Positions 8,933-18,968 are shown, counted from the first letter of the stretch. The stretch is DNA of 38,150 nt from Pseudomonas palmensis (GCF_017848315.1 NZ_JAFKEC010000057.1:1-38150), one strand, 5' to 3'. Notes: a model not told the origin generated them from the letters alone. Numbers and translations are program-made.

Positions 8933-11900
8933 ATGGATGCAGCAGATACGCTTTTCGGGCAGTTGGCCACACACGCTTCGCTGTGCGGCCCCATCGGCCG
9001 CCAGATGGTCACCCGGCCCTCGTTGCACGCCGTGGCTGCGCAGGTGTGCGCGCAGCAATGGCAGGTGCGCGGGATCAAGGGCCCGGCGCCATCGGCCTTG
9101 ACCCTGGTCAGGGGGCGGCCGGGGCAGGGCGCGCGGCTCGATACGCTGGCCGATGCCCTGATACGGCGCTATTGCGAACGCACCTGCCTCAACCTGGCCA
9201 GCGGGCTGGACTACCTCACCCTGCAGCGCGGCGCCGAGTATCCGCAGGCCGCCGATGTCGACCTGCACGCGGTCGAAACCCTGCTCAATGAATGCGGGCC
9301 GTTGCTGCTCGATGAATACAAGCGTGTGCTCAGCTGTTACTGGGGCCAGGCCGAGCCGGGCCAGACCGCGCGCTGGGACTGGCTGGCCGATTACCTCAAA
9401 AGCCGTTTTTCCAGCGCCTGCGAACTGGCCCGAGGGGCTGGCGTGCTGGACGGGCTGGAGCTGGCCACGGCGACGATGGTCGGCATCTATCCACGGGCGA
9501 CGCAGCGCGCGCAGTTCGGCAACGGCGCGGATGTACGCGTGTCGCTGCTGTGCCTGGATGCCGAACCCGGTGGCGGGCTGGACCCTGAACTGGCCAGCGC
9601 GGTGCTGATCGAGCGCCAGGTGCTCGGCCAGTTGCGCACTGTCGTGGTGCTCTACACCCTGGCGGGTGGGCTGTATCGCTTCGATTCGCGCCAGGCACTG
9701 CTGGAGGCATTGGCCAGGGGCTGGGGCGCGCAGGCTTCGGGCACCTTCAAGCTCAACCTGTACCAGACCGAACTGTCGATTTTCCAGGCCCAGGCGCGGT
9801 TGTTGTTCGAACAGCAATTGCGCCTGATCGATGCCATCGCCGCAGCACCTCTCGATTCGCAGGTCGACCCGGTGCAGACGCTGGTCGCGCGCCTGGACGA
9901 AGCCACCTCGCTGGTGCAGGTGTGCGATGTGAGCGAGCGCCAGACCCTGGCCAGCCTGCGCGGGCTGTTGCCGACGTGGTTGCGCGACGCTGACGAGGCG
10001 CCGCGCCTGCAGTACACCGAGATGCTGGTGCGCCTGGCGCGGGCGCAGCAGCGCAGTGGCGGGCAGTCGTTCCTGCATGACCTGCCGGGCATGCCGGAGT
10101 ACGCCTGGGCCCAGTGGCAGGCGGCGGTGCATGCCGGGCACCCGGGATTTACCCGTGCCGAGCTGGAGGATGTCGAGCTGGTCAACCGCCAGGTGATTGC
10201 CGGCGCCGGCGGCAGTGGGGGGGATTTTGCCCCGGCGGGCAGCATTCGCGAGGTGACGCTGAACCTGGCCCAACTGGCGGTGGGCAACCTGGGGCTGCTC
10301 AGGGCAGGCAGCGTCACCTTGCGCAGCCGCAGCGGCGCAGTGCTGCCGACATGGCTGGATCTTGCATTCATCAAGGCCCAGGTCACCCGCCTGGACGTGG
10401 GCCAGACCTACCCGGACCTGTTGCAGCACAGCCTGCTGGATGACCCTGTGCAGTCGGCCAGTCGCCAGCAGCTGTTCGTCGATCAGTTGCGCGAACAACT
10501 GCCGATGCTGGTGCTGGAGTATTACCTGCGTCAACGCGAAGGGGTCAGTGCACTGAGTGCCCGGCGGATCACGGCACTGTGCCGTGGCGAGGAAACCGAC
10601 GCGGTGCTGCGTCCGTTGGGCCTGTTGCGCGAGGCGGGTGCACACCCCGATGTCGCGCTCAATGCTTACTTGGTCGAGGGCCGCGACCCGCGCCAGGGGC
10701 CGTGCCTGCTGTATCGCCCACTGCACCGCGAGCCGCTGCAGGAGTTCAGCTCGCGCCAGGCCCTGTTCGAGCGGTTGTGCGAGCCCGGCGCGCTGCACGA
10801 CGATCTGCTGGCGCGGCTGCCTGCCAAGGCACAGCCGGTGTACGCGCGTGGCGGGCTGGAGCAGCCGCATACGGTGCGCTTTCTGCCCGGCTCGGACTTC
10901 GCTCCCCTTCAGGTGCCGGCCCCGGCGTCGTTCAGCGACGCGCTGATCGATGGCGACCCGCTGGTGCATCTGTACCGTAGCTGCGCCCAGGAACTGGTGG
11001 CCCGCGCCCGGGCCGGCTCGCAGTCATCCAGCGAACAGCGCTGGGCGGCCTATGCCGAACTGGGCTGGCTGATGTTCAACACGCTGTTGCCACTGTGCAA
11101 TGGCCCGGTTGCGGTGGCCGGCTGGCTGGTGCAACTGACGGCAGGCCTGCGCGATACCTTGCAGCAACACCAGAGCGAGGGTGACGGGCAGCTGGCGGGA
11201 TGGTTGTTCAACCTGGCGCTGACGTTGCTGGCGAGCAGGACCGACACCACCCGTCTCAAGCTCTCAACCCCTGCGCAAAGGGGCGAGTCGCCGCTGGCCC
11301 AGGTGCTGGAGCCCGAGTTCGGCCATGCCCTTGCTTCGCCCTCGGGCCAGGCGCTGGACAGCCTGGATTTCAGCTGGGCAGCGGCGGCGGACCGACTGAG
11401 CGGCGAACAGCGCGCGCGGCTGGTGCCCCTGCAGCGCGTGCAGGGCCGCGAGGGGCTGGGGGCACCGATCAGCCACGGGCCCTGGCAGGGGTTGTACCTG
11501 CATGAGGACCGTCTGTGGGTGGGTGTCAGCGGGCAGGTCTACCCCGTGGTGGAGGAGGATGCCGGCCTGCGAATCCGCGACGCGCAACAGCGTCCCGGGC
11601 CCTGGCTGCGGCACGCCGCCGATGGCAGCTGGCAGTTCGACCTGGGCTTGCGCTTGCGTGGCGGCATGCCGCTGAATCGGCGCATCCAGCAGTTGCGCCT
11701 GGCCAACCAGGCTCGCGTGGAGGTTCTGCAGAAGGAACTGGACGACTACCAGCCGGTGCGCCAGGCCAGCGCCTTGCAGCTCAAGCGCGATCTGGACGAG
11801 GTGGTGAAACAGGAGCCGCAGCCCTCGGCCGAGCGATTGCAGCGCTATGTGGATGATCTGCGACGGCACGGGCAGGGGCTGGCCAAGGCGCGCGAAAGCC

Positions 11901-13510
11901 ATGCGCAACTGAACCAGCTTAAAACCCTGGCAAACTTTCGCGCCCAGCAGGGCAACTACCTGTTCGAGGAGTCCAGCATTACCGTGCAGTTGCTGTACGC
12001 CTTGCGAAGCCTGTTCATGCATAACAAGGACGGCATAAACAACCTTCGCGGCGGCCAGGGTCAGGACCGTCTGCGCGAACTGGTGCTGGAAGGCACTTCG
12101 CCCACCTATCGGCAACTGGTGGTGCTGCTCGAAGGGGCCAAGACCCTGACCGAGCAGATCATCGACTGCTATCAGGCCCTCGATCGCCTGACCGGGCAGC
12201 TGCGCCAGATCCTGCCCGGCGGCCCGGCCCAGGCAAGCAGGATCGAGGCGATGCGCGGTGAAGAGCTGGCAGTCCAGGCCTGGCGTTCGTCCCAGATCAA
12301 CATGCTGGGGGTGTTGGTGCTGCAGGCAGACCGCGGGCACGCCGGAGGCGAGGGTATCTACGAGACGGTGTTGTCTGCCCGATTGGGCTTGCAACTGGAG
12401 CTCGAGATGGGCGGGGCGTTCACCGATCAGGAACGGGTGCAGATGCTCGACAGCAGTGTGCGCCACTATGCCAGTGCACTGCAGGGCACCCAGCTGTACA
12501 AGGCCTCCAGCGCGGTTTTGCAGGGGGCGGCACAGGTGGAGGAGTACCAGCAGGTGCTGCAGGCCCTGCATGATGCTGCCCAGAAGCGACTGGCCGGGCT
12601 GATTCGCGACCTGCCACGCCAACCTTCGGCGCCACCGGCCTCAGGCAGCCGCTCGCGCACGTTGATACGCACCCGCAACCGCGGCGTGGTGGTGGGCCAG
12701 CAGCGTCGGCTGGCAGGGGCCGACAGCGACGTGGTGGTGGTGATCGACCCGGTGGAACAGCGCGAGCTGGCCCGCTACGAGGAAACCGCCGAGGCCGGTA
12801 TCTGGCAGCCGGTGGAGCGCCCCCGCCCAGCACCTGCGCGCGCCACCCAGGCGCAGTTGCCGGGCTTGCTGGAGCGCTCCACGCGGTTGCTGAACGACTC
12901 GACGCAGCAGCTCAGGCGCGCCGTCGCCCAGGCCAGGACCGCCATGCTTCCGGTGGAGATGGAAGAAATCCTGACGCACCAGGCGCGCCCGCTTGACGAG
13001 CTGGCCCGGCAGATCGAACAGGCATTGACTGCCGGCAACGACACCGACCGGTCTGCTGCCGGCCAGGATGCGGCGCTGCAAGCCAAGGCCCTGCTCGAGC
13101 AGGCCAAGCATCTGCGTGATGAAGGGCGGCGTCTGCGTGTGCAGATGACCCTGGCACAGTTGCCGACGGTCAGTCGGGTGGCCTACCTCAAAGCCCAGGG
13201 CGAGGTCAGCCTGCACAGGCTCCAGCCGCGCAAGCCCACGCGAAAACGCAAGGGCCATGCCCAGGATTTCCTCCAGGAGTACGAAATCCACGACAAGGCG
13301 GGGCAGTTGCTGTGGGTGGCACACTTTCATTACGCGACCCTGGACGCAGAGCCTGGGCTGTACACCGCGGCGCATCTGAAAACCGCCGCACAGCGGTTCG
13401 AGGGGGGGCAGTACCAGTTGCCGGCAGACGCCGACAATGAGCGCGTGATCCAGATCTACCGCAGCCAGATCGACAGCCGCTCGGCCCGGGCGCTGTTCCT
13501 GGACCTGTAG
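8933..13510 (+). CDS. Giant dermonecrotic-toxin-like protein (DUF6543-type)
   Basis: A 1525-residue protein with no signal peptide and no membrane segments that I can see. Its N-terminal half (helical, with GLDYLTLQRGAEYPQAADVDLHAVETLL and repeated ALFERL/LLEAL phrases) resembles the large Pseudomonas proteins annotated as dermonecrotic-toxin or DUF6543 proteins. Residues about 848-910 (GLYLHEDRLWVGVSGQVYPV) match in pattern the module at the visible start of the NEL protein at 1-3162. A long charged coiled-coil-like region spans about 915-1000. The C-terminal 110 residues form a domain with HFHYATLDAEPG and end in QIYRSQIDSRSARALFLDL, a C-terminus I associate with this family. No NEL cysteine motif or LRR is present. 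AAGGAAG precedes the start. A role as a secreted toxin or host-directed factor is inferred only. Confidence 0.7.
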   Translation: MDAADTLFGQLATHASLCGPIGRQMVTRPSLHAVAAQVCAQQWQVRGIKGPAPSALTLVRGRPGQGARLDTLADALIRRYCERTCLNLASGLDYLTLQRGAEYPQAADVDLHAVETLLNECGPLLLDEYKRVLSCYWGQAEPGQTARWDWLADYLKSRFSSACELARGAGVLDGLELATATMVGIYPRATQRAQFGNGADVRVSLLCLDAEPGGGLDPELASAVLIERQVLGQLRTVVVLYTLAGGLYRFDSRQALLEALARGWGAQASGTFKLNLYQTELSIFQAQARLLFEQQLRLIDAIAAAPLDSQVDPVQTLVARLDEATSLVQVCDVSERQTLASLRGLLPTWLRDADEAPRLQYTEMLVRLARAQQRSGGQSFLHDLPGMPEYAWAQWQAAVHAGHPGFTRAELEDVELVNRQVIAGAGGSGGDFAPAGSIREVTLNLAQLAVGNLGLLRAGSVTLRSRSGAVLPTWLDLAFIKAQVTRLDVGQTYPDLLQHSLLDDPVQSASRQQLFVDQLREQLPMLVLEYYLRQREGVSALSARRITALCRGEETDAVLRPLGLLREAGAHPDVALNAYLVEGRDPRQGPCLLYRPLHREPLQEFSSRQALFERLCEPGALHDDLLARLPAKAQPVYARGGLEQPHTVRFLPGSDFAPLQVPAPASFSDALIDGDPLVHLYRSCAQELVARARAGSQSSSEQRWAAYAELGWLMFNTLLPLCNGPVAVAGWLVQLTAGLRDTLQQHQSEGDGQLAGWLFNLALTLLASRTDTTRLKLSTPAQRGESPLAQVLEPEFGHALASPSGQALDSLDFSWAAAADRLSGEQRARLVPLQRVQGREGLGAPISHGPWQGLYLHEDRLWVGVSGQVYPVVEEDAGLRIRDAQQRPGPWLRHAADGSWQFDLGLRLRGGMPLNRRIQQLRLANQARVEVLQKELDDYQPVRQASALQLKRDLDEVVKQEPQPSAERLQRYVDDLRRHGQGLAKARESHAQLNQLKTLANFRAQQGNYLFEESSITVQLLYALRSLFMHNKDGINNLRGGQGQDRLRELVLEGTSPTYRQLVVLLEGAKTLTEQIIDCYQALDRLTGQLRQILPGGPAQASRIEAMRGEELAVQAWRSSQINMLGVLVLQADRGHAGGEGIYETVLSARLGLQLELEMGGAFTDQERVQMLDSSVRHYASALQGTQLYKASSAVLQGAAQVEEYQQVLQALHDAAQKRLAGLIRDLPRQPSAPPASGSRSRTLIRTRNRGVVVGQQRRLAGADSDVVVVIDPVEQRELARYEETAEAGIWQPVERPRPAPARATQAQLPGLLERSTRLLNDSTQQLRRAVAQARTAMLPVEMEEILTHQARPLDELARQIEQALTAGNDTDRSAAGQDAALQAKALLEQAKHLRDEGRRLRVQMTLAQLPTVSRVAYLKAQGEVSLHRLQPRKPTRKRKGHAQDFLQEYEIHDKAGQLLWVAHFHYATLDAEPGLYTAAHLKTAAQRFEGGQYQLPADADNERVIQIYRSQIDSRSARALFLDL

Positions 13511-13599
13511 CGGCGCCCGCGCCTACTACCAAATGACGAGTTGTCCTCTGCCAAAGGGCGATTCGTCAGCCGCCCCGGGCTGCCTAAGATCCGTACACC

Positions 13600-13618
13600 G
13601 CCTGTCGTCATGACAGGC
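13600..13618. promoter_or_regulatory. Inverted repeat upstream of the aldehyde dehydrogenase
   Basis: GCCTGTC (13600-13606) and GACAGGC (13612-13618) form a perfect 7-bp inverted repeat with a 5-base centre, 22 bases before the ATG at 13641. It could be an operator for a dimeric regulator or a 5'-UTR hairpin. In pseudomonads the ExaC/PedI-type dehydrogenase is under ErbR/AgmR-type control, but I cannot tie this repeat to that regulator. Confidence 0.35.
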
Positions 13619-13640
13619 CCGGATCAACAGAGGCCCGAAC

Positions 13641-15161
<1,521 letters not shown>

Positions 15162-15270
15162 CGCCCGATGGCTGTGGGAAAATCTGTTCCAAAGTAGCAT
15201 TCGACCTGCGCCGGCAACGGTGTATTAATAGACGCACCGCAATCCTGTGGTGCCAGAAGAGGATGGACCT

Positions 15271-15342
15271 ATGTGGAAAAAACCCGCGTTCACTGATCTG
15301 CGTATCGGCTTTGAAGTGACCATGTACTTCGCCAGCCGTTGA
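15271..15342 (+). CDS. pqqA: PQQ precursor peptide PqqA
   Basis: This 23-codon gene encodes a peptide starting MWKKPAFTDL and ending EVTMYFASR. PqqA is the ribosomal precursor of pyrroloquinoline quinone: PqqE, helped by PqqD, crosslinks the glutamate and tyrosine of the E-V-T-M-Y core, here Glu15 and Tyr19. Length and core match Pseudomonas PqqA nearly exactly. AGAGGA lies about 8 bases before the ATG, and an 11-bp hairpin follows the stop by 8 bases. None of pqqB-F is present here: the next gene is an iron alcohol dehydrogenase. It is therefore either a second, orphan pqqA copy that raises substrate supply for a pqq cluster elsewhere, or the only copy, split from the rest of the cluster. 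Confidence 0.92.
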   Translation: MWKKPAFTDLRIGFEVTMYFASR

Positions 15343-15350
15343 TCCCTCTT

Positions 15351-15376
15351 GCGCCGGTGCCCCAAGGCACCGGCGC
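15351..15376 (+). terminator. Strong hairpin after pqqA (terminator or attenuator)
   Basis: GCGCCGGTGCC (15351-15361) pairs perfectly over 11 bp with GGCACCGGCGC (15366-15376) around a 4-base loop. Only a short, weak T-stretch follows, so it may be a partial terminator or an RNA-stabilising 3' end. Such hairpins behind pqqA are known to make pqqA transcript more abundant than that of downstream genes. Confidence 0.7.
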
Positions 15377-15464
15377 TGCCTTGTGCATCCCCCCTATCGT
15401 CTGATTGCAAAACCCTCCTGATGCTTTAGGCTGGCGCTACCTTAAAAGAACAAGAAGGCGTCGC

Positions 15465-16628
15465 ATGAGCCCGAACCTGAGCCAGTTGCGTAAATTCGTC
15501 TCTCCGGAAATCATCTTCGGTGCCGGCTGTCGGCACCATGTGGCCAATTACGCCAGGACCTTCGGCGCGCGCAAGGTACTGCTGGTCAGTGACCCTGGCG
15601 TGATCGCCGCCGGCTGGGTCGGCGACATCGAGGCCAGCCTGCAGGCGCAGGGCATCGATTACTGCCTGTACAGCGACGTGTCGCCCAACCCGCGGGTCGA
15701 AGAGGTCATGGCCGGCGCCGAGCGCTATCGCAGCGAACAATGCGACGTGATCGTGGCCGTTGGCGGCGGCAGCCCGATGGACTGCGCCAAGGGCATCGGC
15801 ATCGTGGCGGCCCACGGCCGGCACATCCTGGAGTTCGAAGGGGTCGACACCATCCGAGTGCCGAGCCCGCCGCTGATCCTGATCCCGACCACCGCCGGCA
15901 CCTCGGCCGACGTGTCGCAGTTCGTGATCATCTCCAACCAGCAGGAACGCATGAAGTTCTCCATCGTCAGCAAGGCGGTGGTACCCGATGTGTCGCTGAT
16001 CGACCCTGAAACCACCCTGAGCATGGACCCGTTCCTCTCGGCCTGTACCGGCATCGACGCGCTGGTGCATGCCATCGAGGCGTTCGTGTCCACCGGCCAT
16101 GGGCCGCTGACCGACCCCCATGCCCTGGAGGCAATGCGCCTGATCAACGGCAACCTGGTGCAGATGATCGCCAACCCGCAGGACATCGCCCTGCGCGAGA
16201 AGATCATGCTCGGCAGCATGCAGGCCGGGCTGGCCTTCTCCAATGCCATCCTCGGGGCGGTGCACGCCATGTCCCACAGCCTGGGCGGGTTTCTCGACCT
16301 GCCCCACGGTCTGTGCAATGCGGTGCTGGTCGAGCATGTGGTGGCCTTCAACTACAGCGCCGCCCCCGATCGCTTCAAGTTGATCGCGCAGACCCTGGGT
16401 ATCGATTGCCGCGGGCTGAACCACAATCAGGTCCGCCAGCGCCTGGTCGAGCACCTGATCGCGCTCAAGCACGCCGTGGGCTTTCACGAAACCCTGGCCT
16501 TGCACGGGGTGGGCAGCAGCGACATTCCGTTCCTGTCGCAGCATGCGATGGACGACCCGTGCATCCTCACCAACCCGCGGACCTCGAGCCAGCGTGATGT
16601 CGAGGTGGTGTATGGCGAGGCCCTCTGA
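15465..16628 (+). CDS. ercA: Iron-containing alcohol dehydrogenase, ErcA-like
   Basis: This 387-residue group III (Fe-dependent) alcohol dehydrogenase has all four expected metal ligands: Asp198, His202, His267 and His281 (TGIDALVHAIEAF, AVHAMSHSLGG, LPHGLCNA), plus the NAD motif GGGSPMDCAKG and TTAGTSADVSQF. ErcA of P. aeruginosa is of this type and acts in the regulatory cascade for ethanol oxidation rather than in bulk oxidation; KT2440 has a related gene next to its PQQ dehydrogenase genes. I start at the ATG at 15465, with AGAAGG 7 bases upstream; an earlier in-frame ATG at 15405 gives an arginine-rich extension not seen in the family. Its end overlaps the start of the sensor kinase, which supports a joint sensing role. 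Confidence 0.88.
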   Translation: MSPNLSQLRKFVSPEIIFGAGCRHHVANYARTFGARKVLLVSDPGVIAAGWVGDIEASLQAQGIDYCLYSDVSPNPRVEEVMAGAERYRSEQCDVIVAVGGGSPMDCAKGIGIVAAHGRHILEFEGVDTIRVPSPPLILIPTTAGTSADVSQFVIISNQQERMKFSIVSKAVVPDVSLIDPETTLSMDPFLSACTGIDALVHAIEAFVSTGHGPLTDPHALEAMRLINGNLVQMIANPQDIALREKIMLGSMQAGLAFSNAILGAVHAMSHSLGGFLDLPHGLCNAVLVEHVVAFNYSAAPDRFKLIAQTLGIDCRGLNHNQVRQRLVEHLIALKHAVGFHETLALHGVGSSDIPFLSQHAMDDPCILTNPRTSSQRDVEVVYGEAL

Positions 16629-18294
16629 GCCTGGCGCGAATGCGCTGGCCGGGCTGCTGGGGCTGAGCAACCACACTGTTCGCAAAAGCCACTACCCGGA
16701 ACTGGCGGCGCGCCTGGACGAGCTGGAAACCGAGCGCAAGCGCTATTCGTGGCTGTTCGAGCATGCGGTGCACGGCATCTTCCAGGCCAGCCTCGACGAT
16801 GGCCTGCGCGCCGCCAACCCGGCGCTGGCGCGCATGCTGGGGTATGCCGACCCCCAGGCGGTGCTGTTTTCCCGGCGTGACCTGGCCAGCCACCTGTTCG
16901 TGGGCGGCCAGGCCGAGTTGCAGGACATTGCCCAGGTGCTGCAGCGCGAGCAGGCCCTGCTGGGTTACGAAACCCAGCTGCGACGCAAGGACGGCAGCAG
17001 CATCGATGTGCTGATGAACCTGTTGCTGCGCCCGGACGAGGAGGGCGTGGTCGAGGGGTTCGTCGCCGACATCACCGAGCGCAAGCTGGCGCAGGAGCGT
17101 CTGCAGCAACTCAACGACGAGCTGGAGCAGCGCGTGGCCGAGCGTACCCGCCAGCTGATGGAGGCACGCGATGCGGCCCAGGCCGCCAACCGCAGCAAGG
17201 ACAAGTACCTGGCCGCCGCCAGCCACGACCTGCTGCAACCGCTCAACGCTGCACGCCTGTTGATTTCGACCCTGCGCGAGCGCCAGTTGCCGCCGGCCGA
17301 GCAATTGCTGGTGGAGCGCGCGCACCAGGCGCTGGAAGGTGCCGAAGACCTGTTGAGCGATCTGCTGGATATTTCCCGGCTCGACCAGGCGGCAATCAAG
17401 CCTGACCTTGACCTGTACCTGTTGGACGATGTGCTGGCGCCGCTGGCCTCGGAGTTCCAGCCGGTGGCGGCTGCCGAGGGCCTGGGCCTGCGTTTGCGCA
17501 GCGGGCGCCAGGTGATCCGCACCGATGTGCGGCTGCTGACGCGGATCCTGCGCAACTTCCTCAGCAACGCCTGCCGCTATACCGAACAGGGGCGCATCCT
17601 GCTGGGGGCGCGGCGGCGTGGCGACTGCCTGCGCCTGGAGGTCTGGGATACCGGGCGCGGCATTGCTGCGCAGCGCCTGCAATCGATCTTTCTCGAATTC
17701 AACCAGCTCGATGTGGGCCGCGCCGCCGATCGCAAGGGGGTGGGCCTGGGCCTGGCGATCGTCGAGCGCATTGCGCGGATCCTCGATTACCCGGTACGGG
17801 TACGCTCCTGGCCGGGGCGCGGTTCGGTGTTCAGCATCGATGTGCCGCTCTCCACCGAACGTCGTTGCCCGCCGGTGCTGGCGCCAGCACCGCTGCCGAG
17901 CGTCGGCGACCCGCTGCCGGGGCGCCGCCTGCTGGTTCTGGACAACGAACTGAGCATCTTGCAGAGCATGGCCGCCCTGCTGGCCCAGTGGGGGTGCGAG
18001 GTGCTGACCGCGACCGACCGCGAGACGGCATTTCAGGTGTTGCAGGGGCGCGCGCCGGAACTGGTGCTGGCGGACTTTCACCTGGACCACGGGGTGACTG
18101 GGTGCGAGGTGGTGCGCGACCTGCGTGAGCATTTCGCGGTGACCATACCCGCCGTGATGATCACCGCCGATCGCAGCGACCAGAGCCGCCGTGCGATGCA
18201 GCGCCTGGGCGCGCCATTGCTCAACAAGCCGGTCAAGCCGGGCAAGCTGCGTGCGGTGCTGAGCCAGCTGCTGGGCGAGGCGGGCGTGCGATAA
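16612..18294 (+). CDS. Hybrid sensor histidine kinase, ErcS'/NahK-like
   Basis: A 560-residue soluble hybrid kinase. A PAS domain spans about residues 35-150 (LFEHAVHGIFQASLDDGLRA, ending DITERK), followed by a coiled coil (ELEQRVAERTRQL). The HisKA box is ASHDLLQPLNAARLL with phospho-accepting His205, then the ATPase domain with NFLSNACRYT, DTGRGIA and GVGLGLAIVERIA. A receiver domain from about 440 has phospho-acceptor Asp488 (LVLADFHLDHG) and conserved Lys539 (LNKPVKP). No membrane segment is present, so the signal is internal. The ATG at 16612 has GAGGTGG just upstream and lies inside ercA, giving a 17-base overlap. Relatives in P. aeruginosa work with ErcA in control of ethanol oxidation or feed HptB. 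No cognate response regulator lies here. Confidence 0.88.
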   Translation: MARPSEPGANALAGLLGLSNHTVRKSHYPELAARLDELETERKRYSWLFEHAVHGIFQASLDDGLRAANPALARMLGYADPQAVLFSRRDLASHLFVGGQAELQDIAQVLQREQALLGYETQLRRKDGSSIDVLMNLLLRPDEEGVVEGFVADITERKLAQERLQQLNDELEQRVAERTRQLMEARDAAQAANRSKDKYLAAASHDLLQPLNAARLLISTLRERQLPPAEQLLVERAHQALEGAEDLLSDLLDISRLDQAAIKPDLDLYLLDDVLAPLASEFQPVAAAEGLGLRLRSGRQVIRTDVRLLTRILRNFLSNACRYTEQGRILLGARRRGDCLRLEVWDTGRGIAAQRLQSIFLEFNQLDVGRAADRKGVGLGLAIVERIARILDYPVRVRSWPGRGSVFSIDVPLSTERRCPPVLAPAPLPSVGDPLPGRRLLVLDNELSILQSMAALLAQWGCEVLTATDRETAFQVLQGRAPELVLADFHLDHGVTGCEVVRDLREHFAVTIPAVMITADRSDQSRRAMQRLGAPLLNKPVKPGKLRAVLSQLLGEAGVR

Positions 18295-18544
18295 ACAGCG
18301 AGACTACCCCCGCGGACGAGTTTTTTTGCTATAAAGGCCGCCCTCAGGGGAGCGTTGACGCTCGTTCGAGGGGCATTTCGGACAAAACCACCTTCATTTG
18401 TATTGCCCCTTGCGAAACTCGGCCTTAGACTGCCGCCCCCTGTAAATTGAGTGCCGGATGGTGCTTGAAGAATTGCGCCGCCGGCGAGCTGTTCGCCGGT
18501 AGCACCCGATCGCCTAAATGCACGTATTTTTTATAGAGAAATCA
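18295..18544 (+). promoter_or_regulatory. Leader of the dksA-like gene
   Basis: This 250-base gap shows no coding frame I trust. A perfect hairpin, CCGGCGA (18481-18487) with TCGCCGG (18493-18499) and a 5-base loop, lies about 45 bases before the start codon and would sit in the leader RNA. A T7 run at 18321-18327 follows the kinase gene without a convincing stem. A smaller stem, GAGCGT/ACGCTC, lies at 18350-18363. Confidence 0.35.
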
Positions 18545-18949
18545 ATGACAAAGGAAAAGTTGCTGGCCATGCCGGCCGATGACTACATGAACGCTGAGCA
18601 GCATGCCTTTTTCACCGAGCTGTTGCAGTCGATGAAAGTGGAGATCCATGAGCGCATCGAGAAAAGTCGTGTAGCCATCGAAAGCCTGGACACCCCTGCT
18701 GATCCTGCCGACGCCGCCTCGGTCGAAGAAGAGCGTCACTGGCTGGTCAACACCATCGACCGCGACCAGCGCCTGCTGCCCCAGCTGGAAATTGCCCTGG
18801 GCCGCATCAAGGACGACAGCTTCGGCTGGTGTGAAGACAGCGGCGAGCCGATCGGCCTCAAGCGCCTGCTGATCAGCCCCACCACCAAGTACTGCATCGA
18901 GGCGCAAGAGCGCCACGAGCAGCTCGACAAGCACCAGCGTCAGGCCTGA
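18545..18949 (+). CDS. DksA/TraR-family regulator with reduced zinc motif
   Basis: DksA proteins bind the RNA polymerase secondary channel and, with ppGpp, change initiation at rRNA and amino-acid promoters. This 134-residue member keeps the coiled-coil tip motif as Asp53, Asp56 and Ala58 (DPADAA). Of the four zinc cysteines only two remain: Cys96-X2-Ser99-X17-Cys117-X2-Ala120. This pattern recalls P. aeruginosa DksA2, which has Cys/Thr/Cys/Ala and works without zinc. The protein therefore may replace DksA when zinc is short, but no Zur-like operator is recognised upstream. I start at the ATG at 18545 (MTKEKLLAMPADDYMN, the usual N-terminus); an ATG at 18518 adds nine unlikely residues. A strong terminator follows. 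Confidence 0.85.
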   Translation: MTKEKLLAMPADDYMNAEQHAFFTELLQSMKVEIHERIEKSRVAIESLDTPADPADAASVEEERHWLVNTIDRDQRLLPQLEIALGRIKDDSFGWCEDSGEPIGLKRLLISPTTKYCIEAQERHEQLDKHQRQA

Positions 18950-18968
18950 CGCCCGCTGTCGTACCAGC

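Noticed and set aside
8915..10969. Open minus-strand frame of 684 codons
   Set aside because: Antisense to the 1525-aa gene, with no recognisable protein features; the plus frame has a ribosome site and family likeness.
15405..15464. Earlier start for the iron alcohol dehydrogenase
   Set aside because: The added residues are arginine-rich and atypical; the ATG at 15465 has a ribosome site and gives the family length.
18301..18345. T7 run after the sensor kinase as a terminator
   Set aside because: No stable stem directly precedes the T-run.
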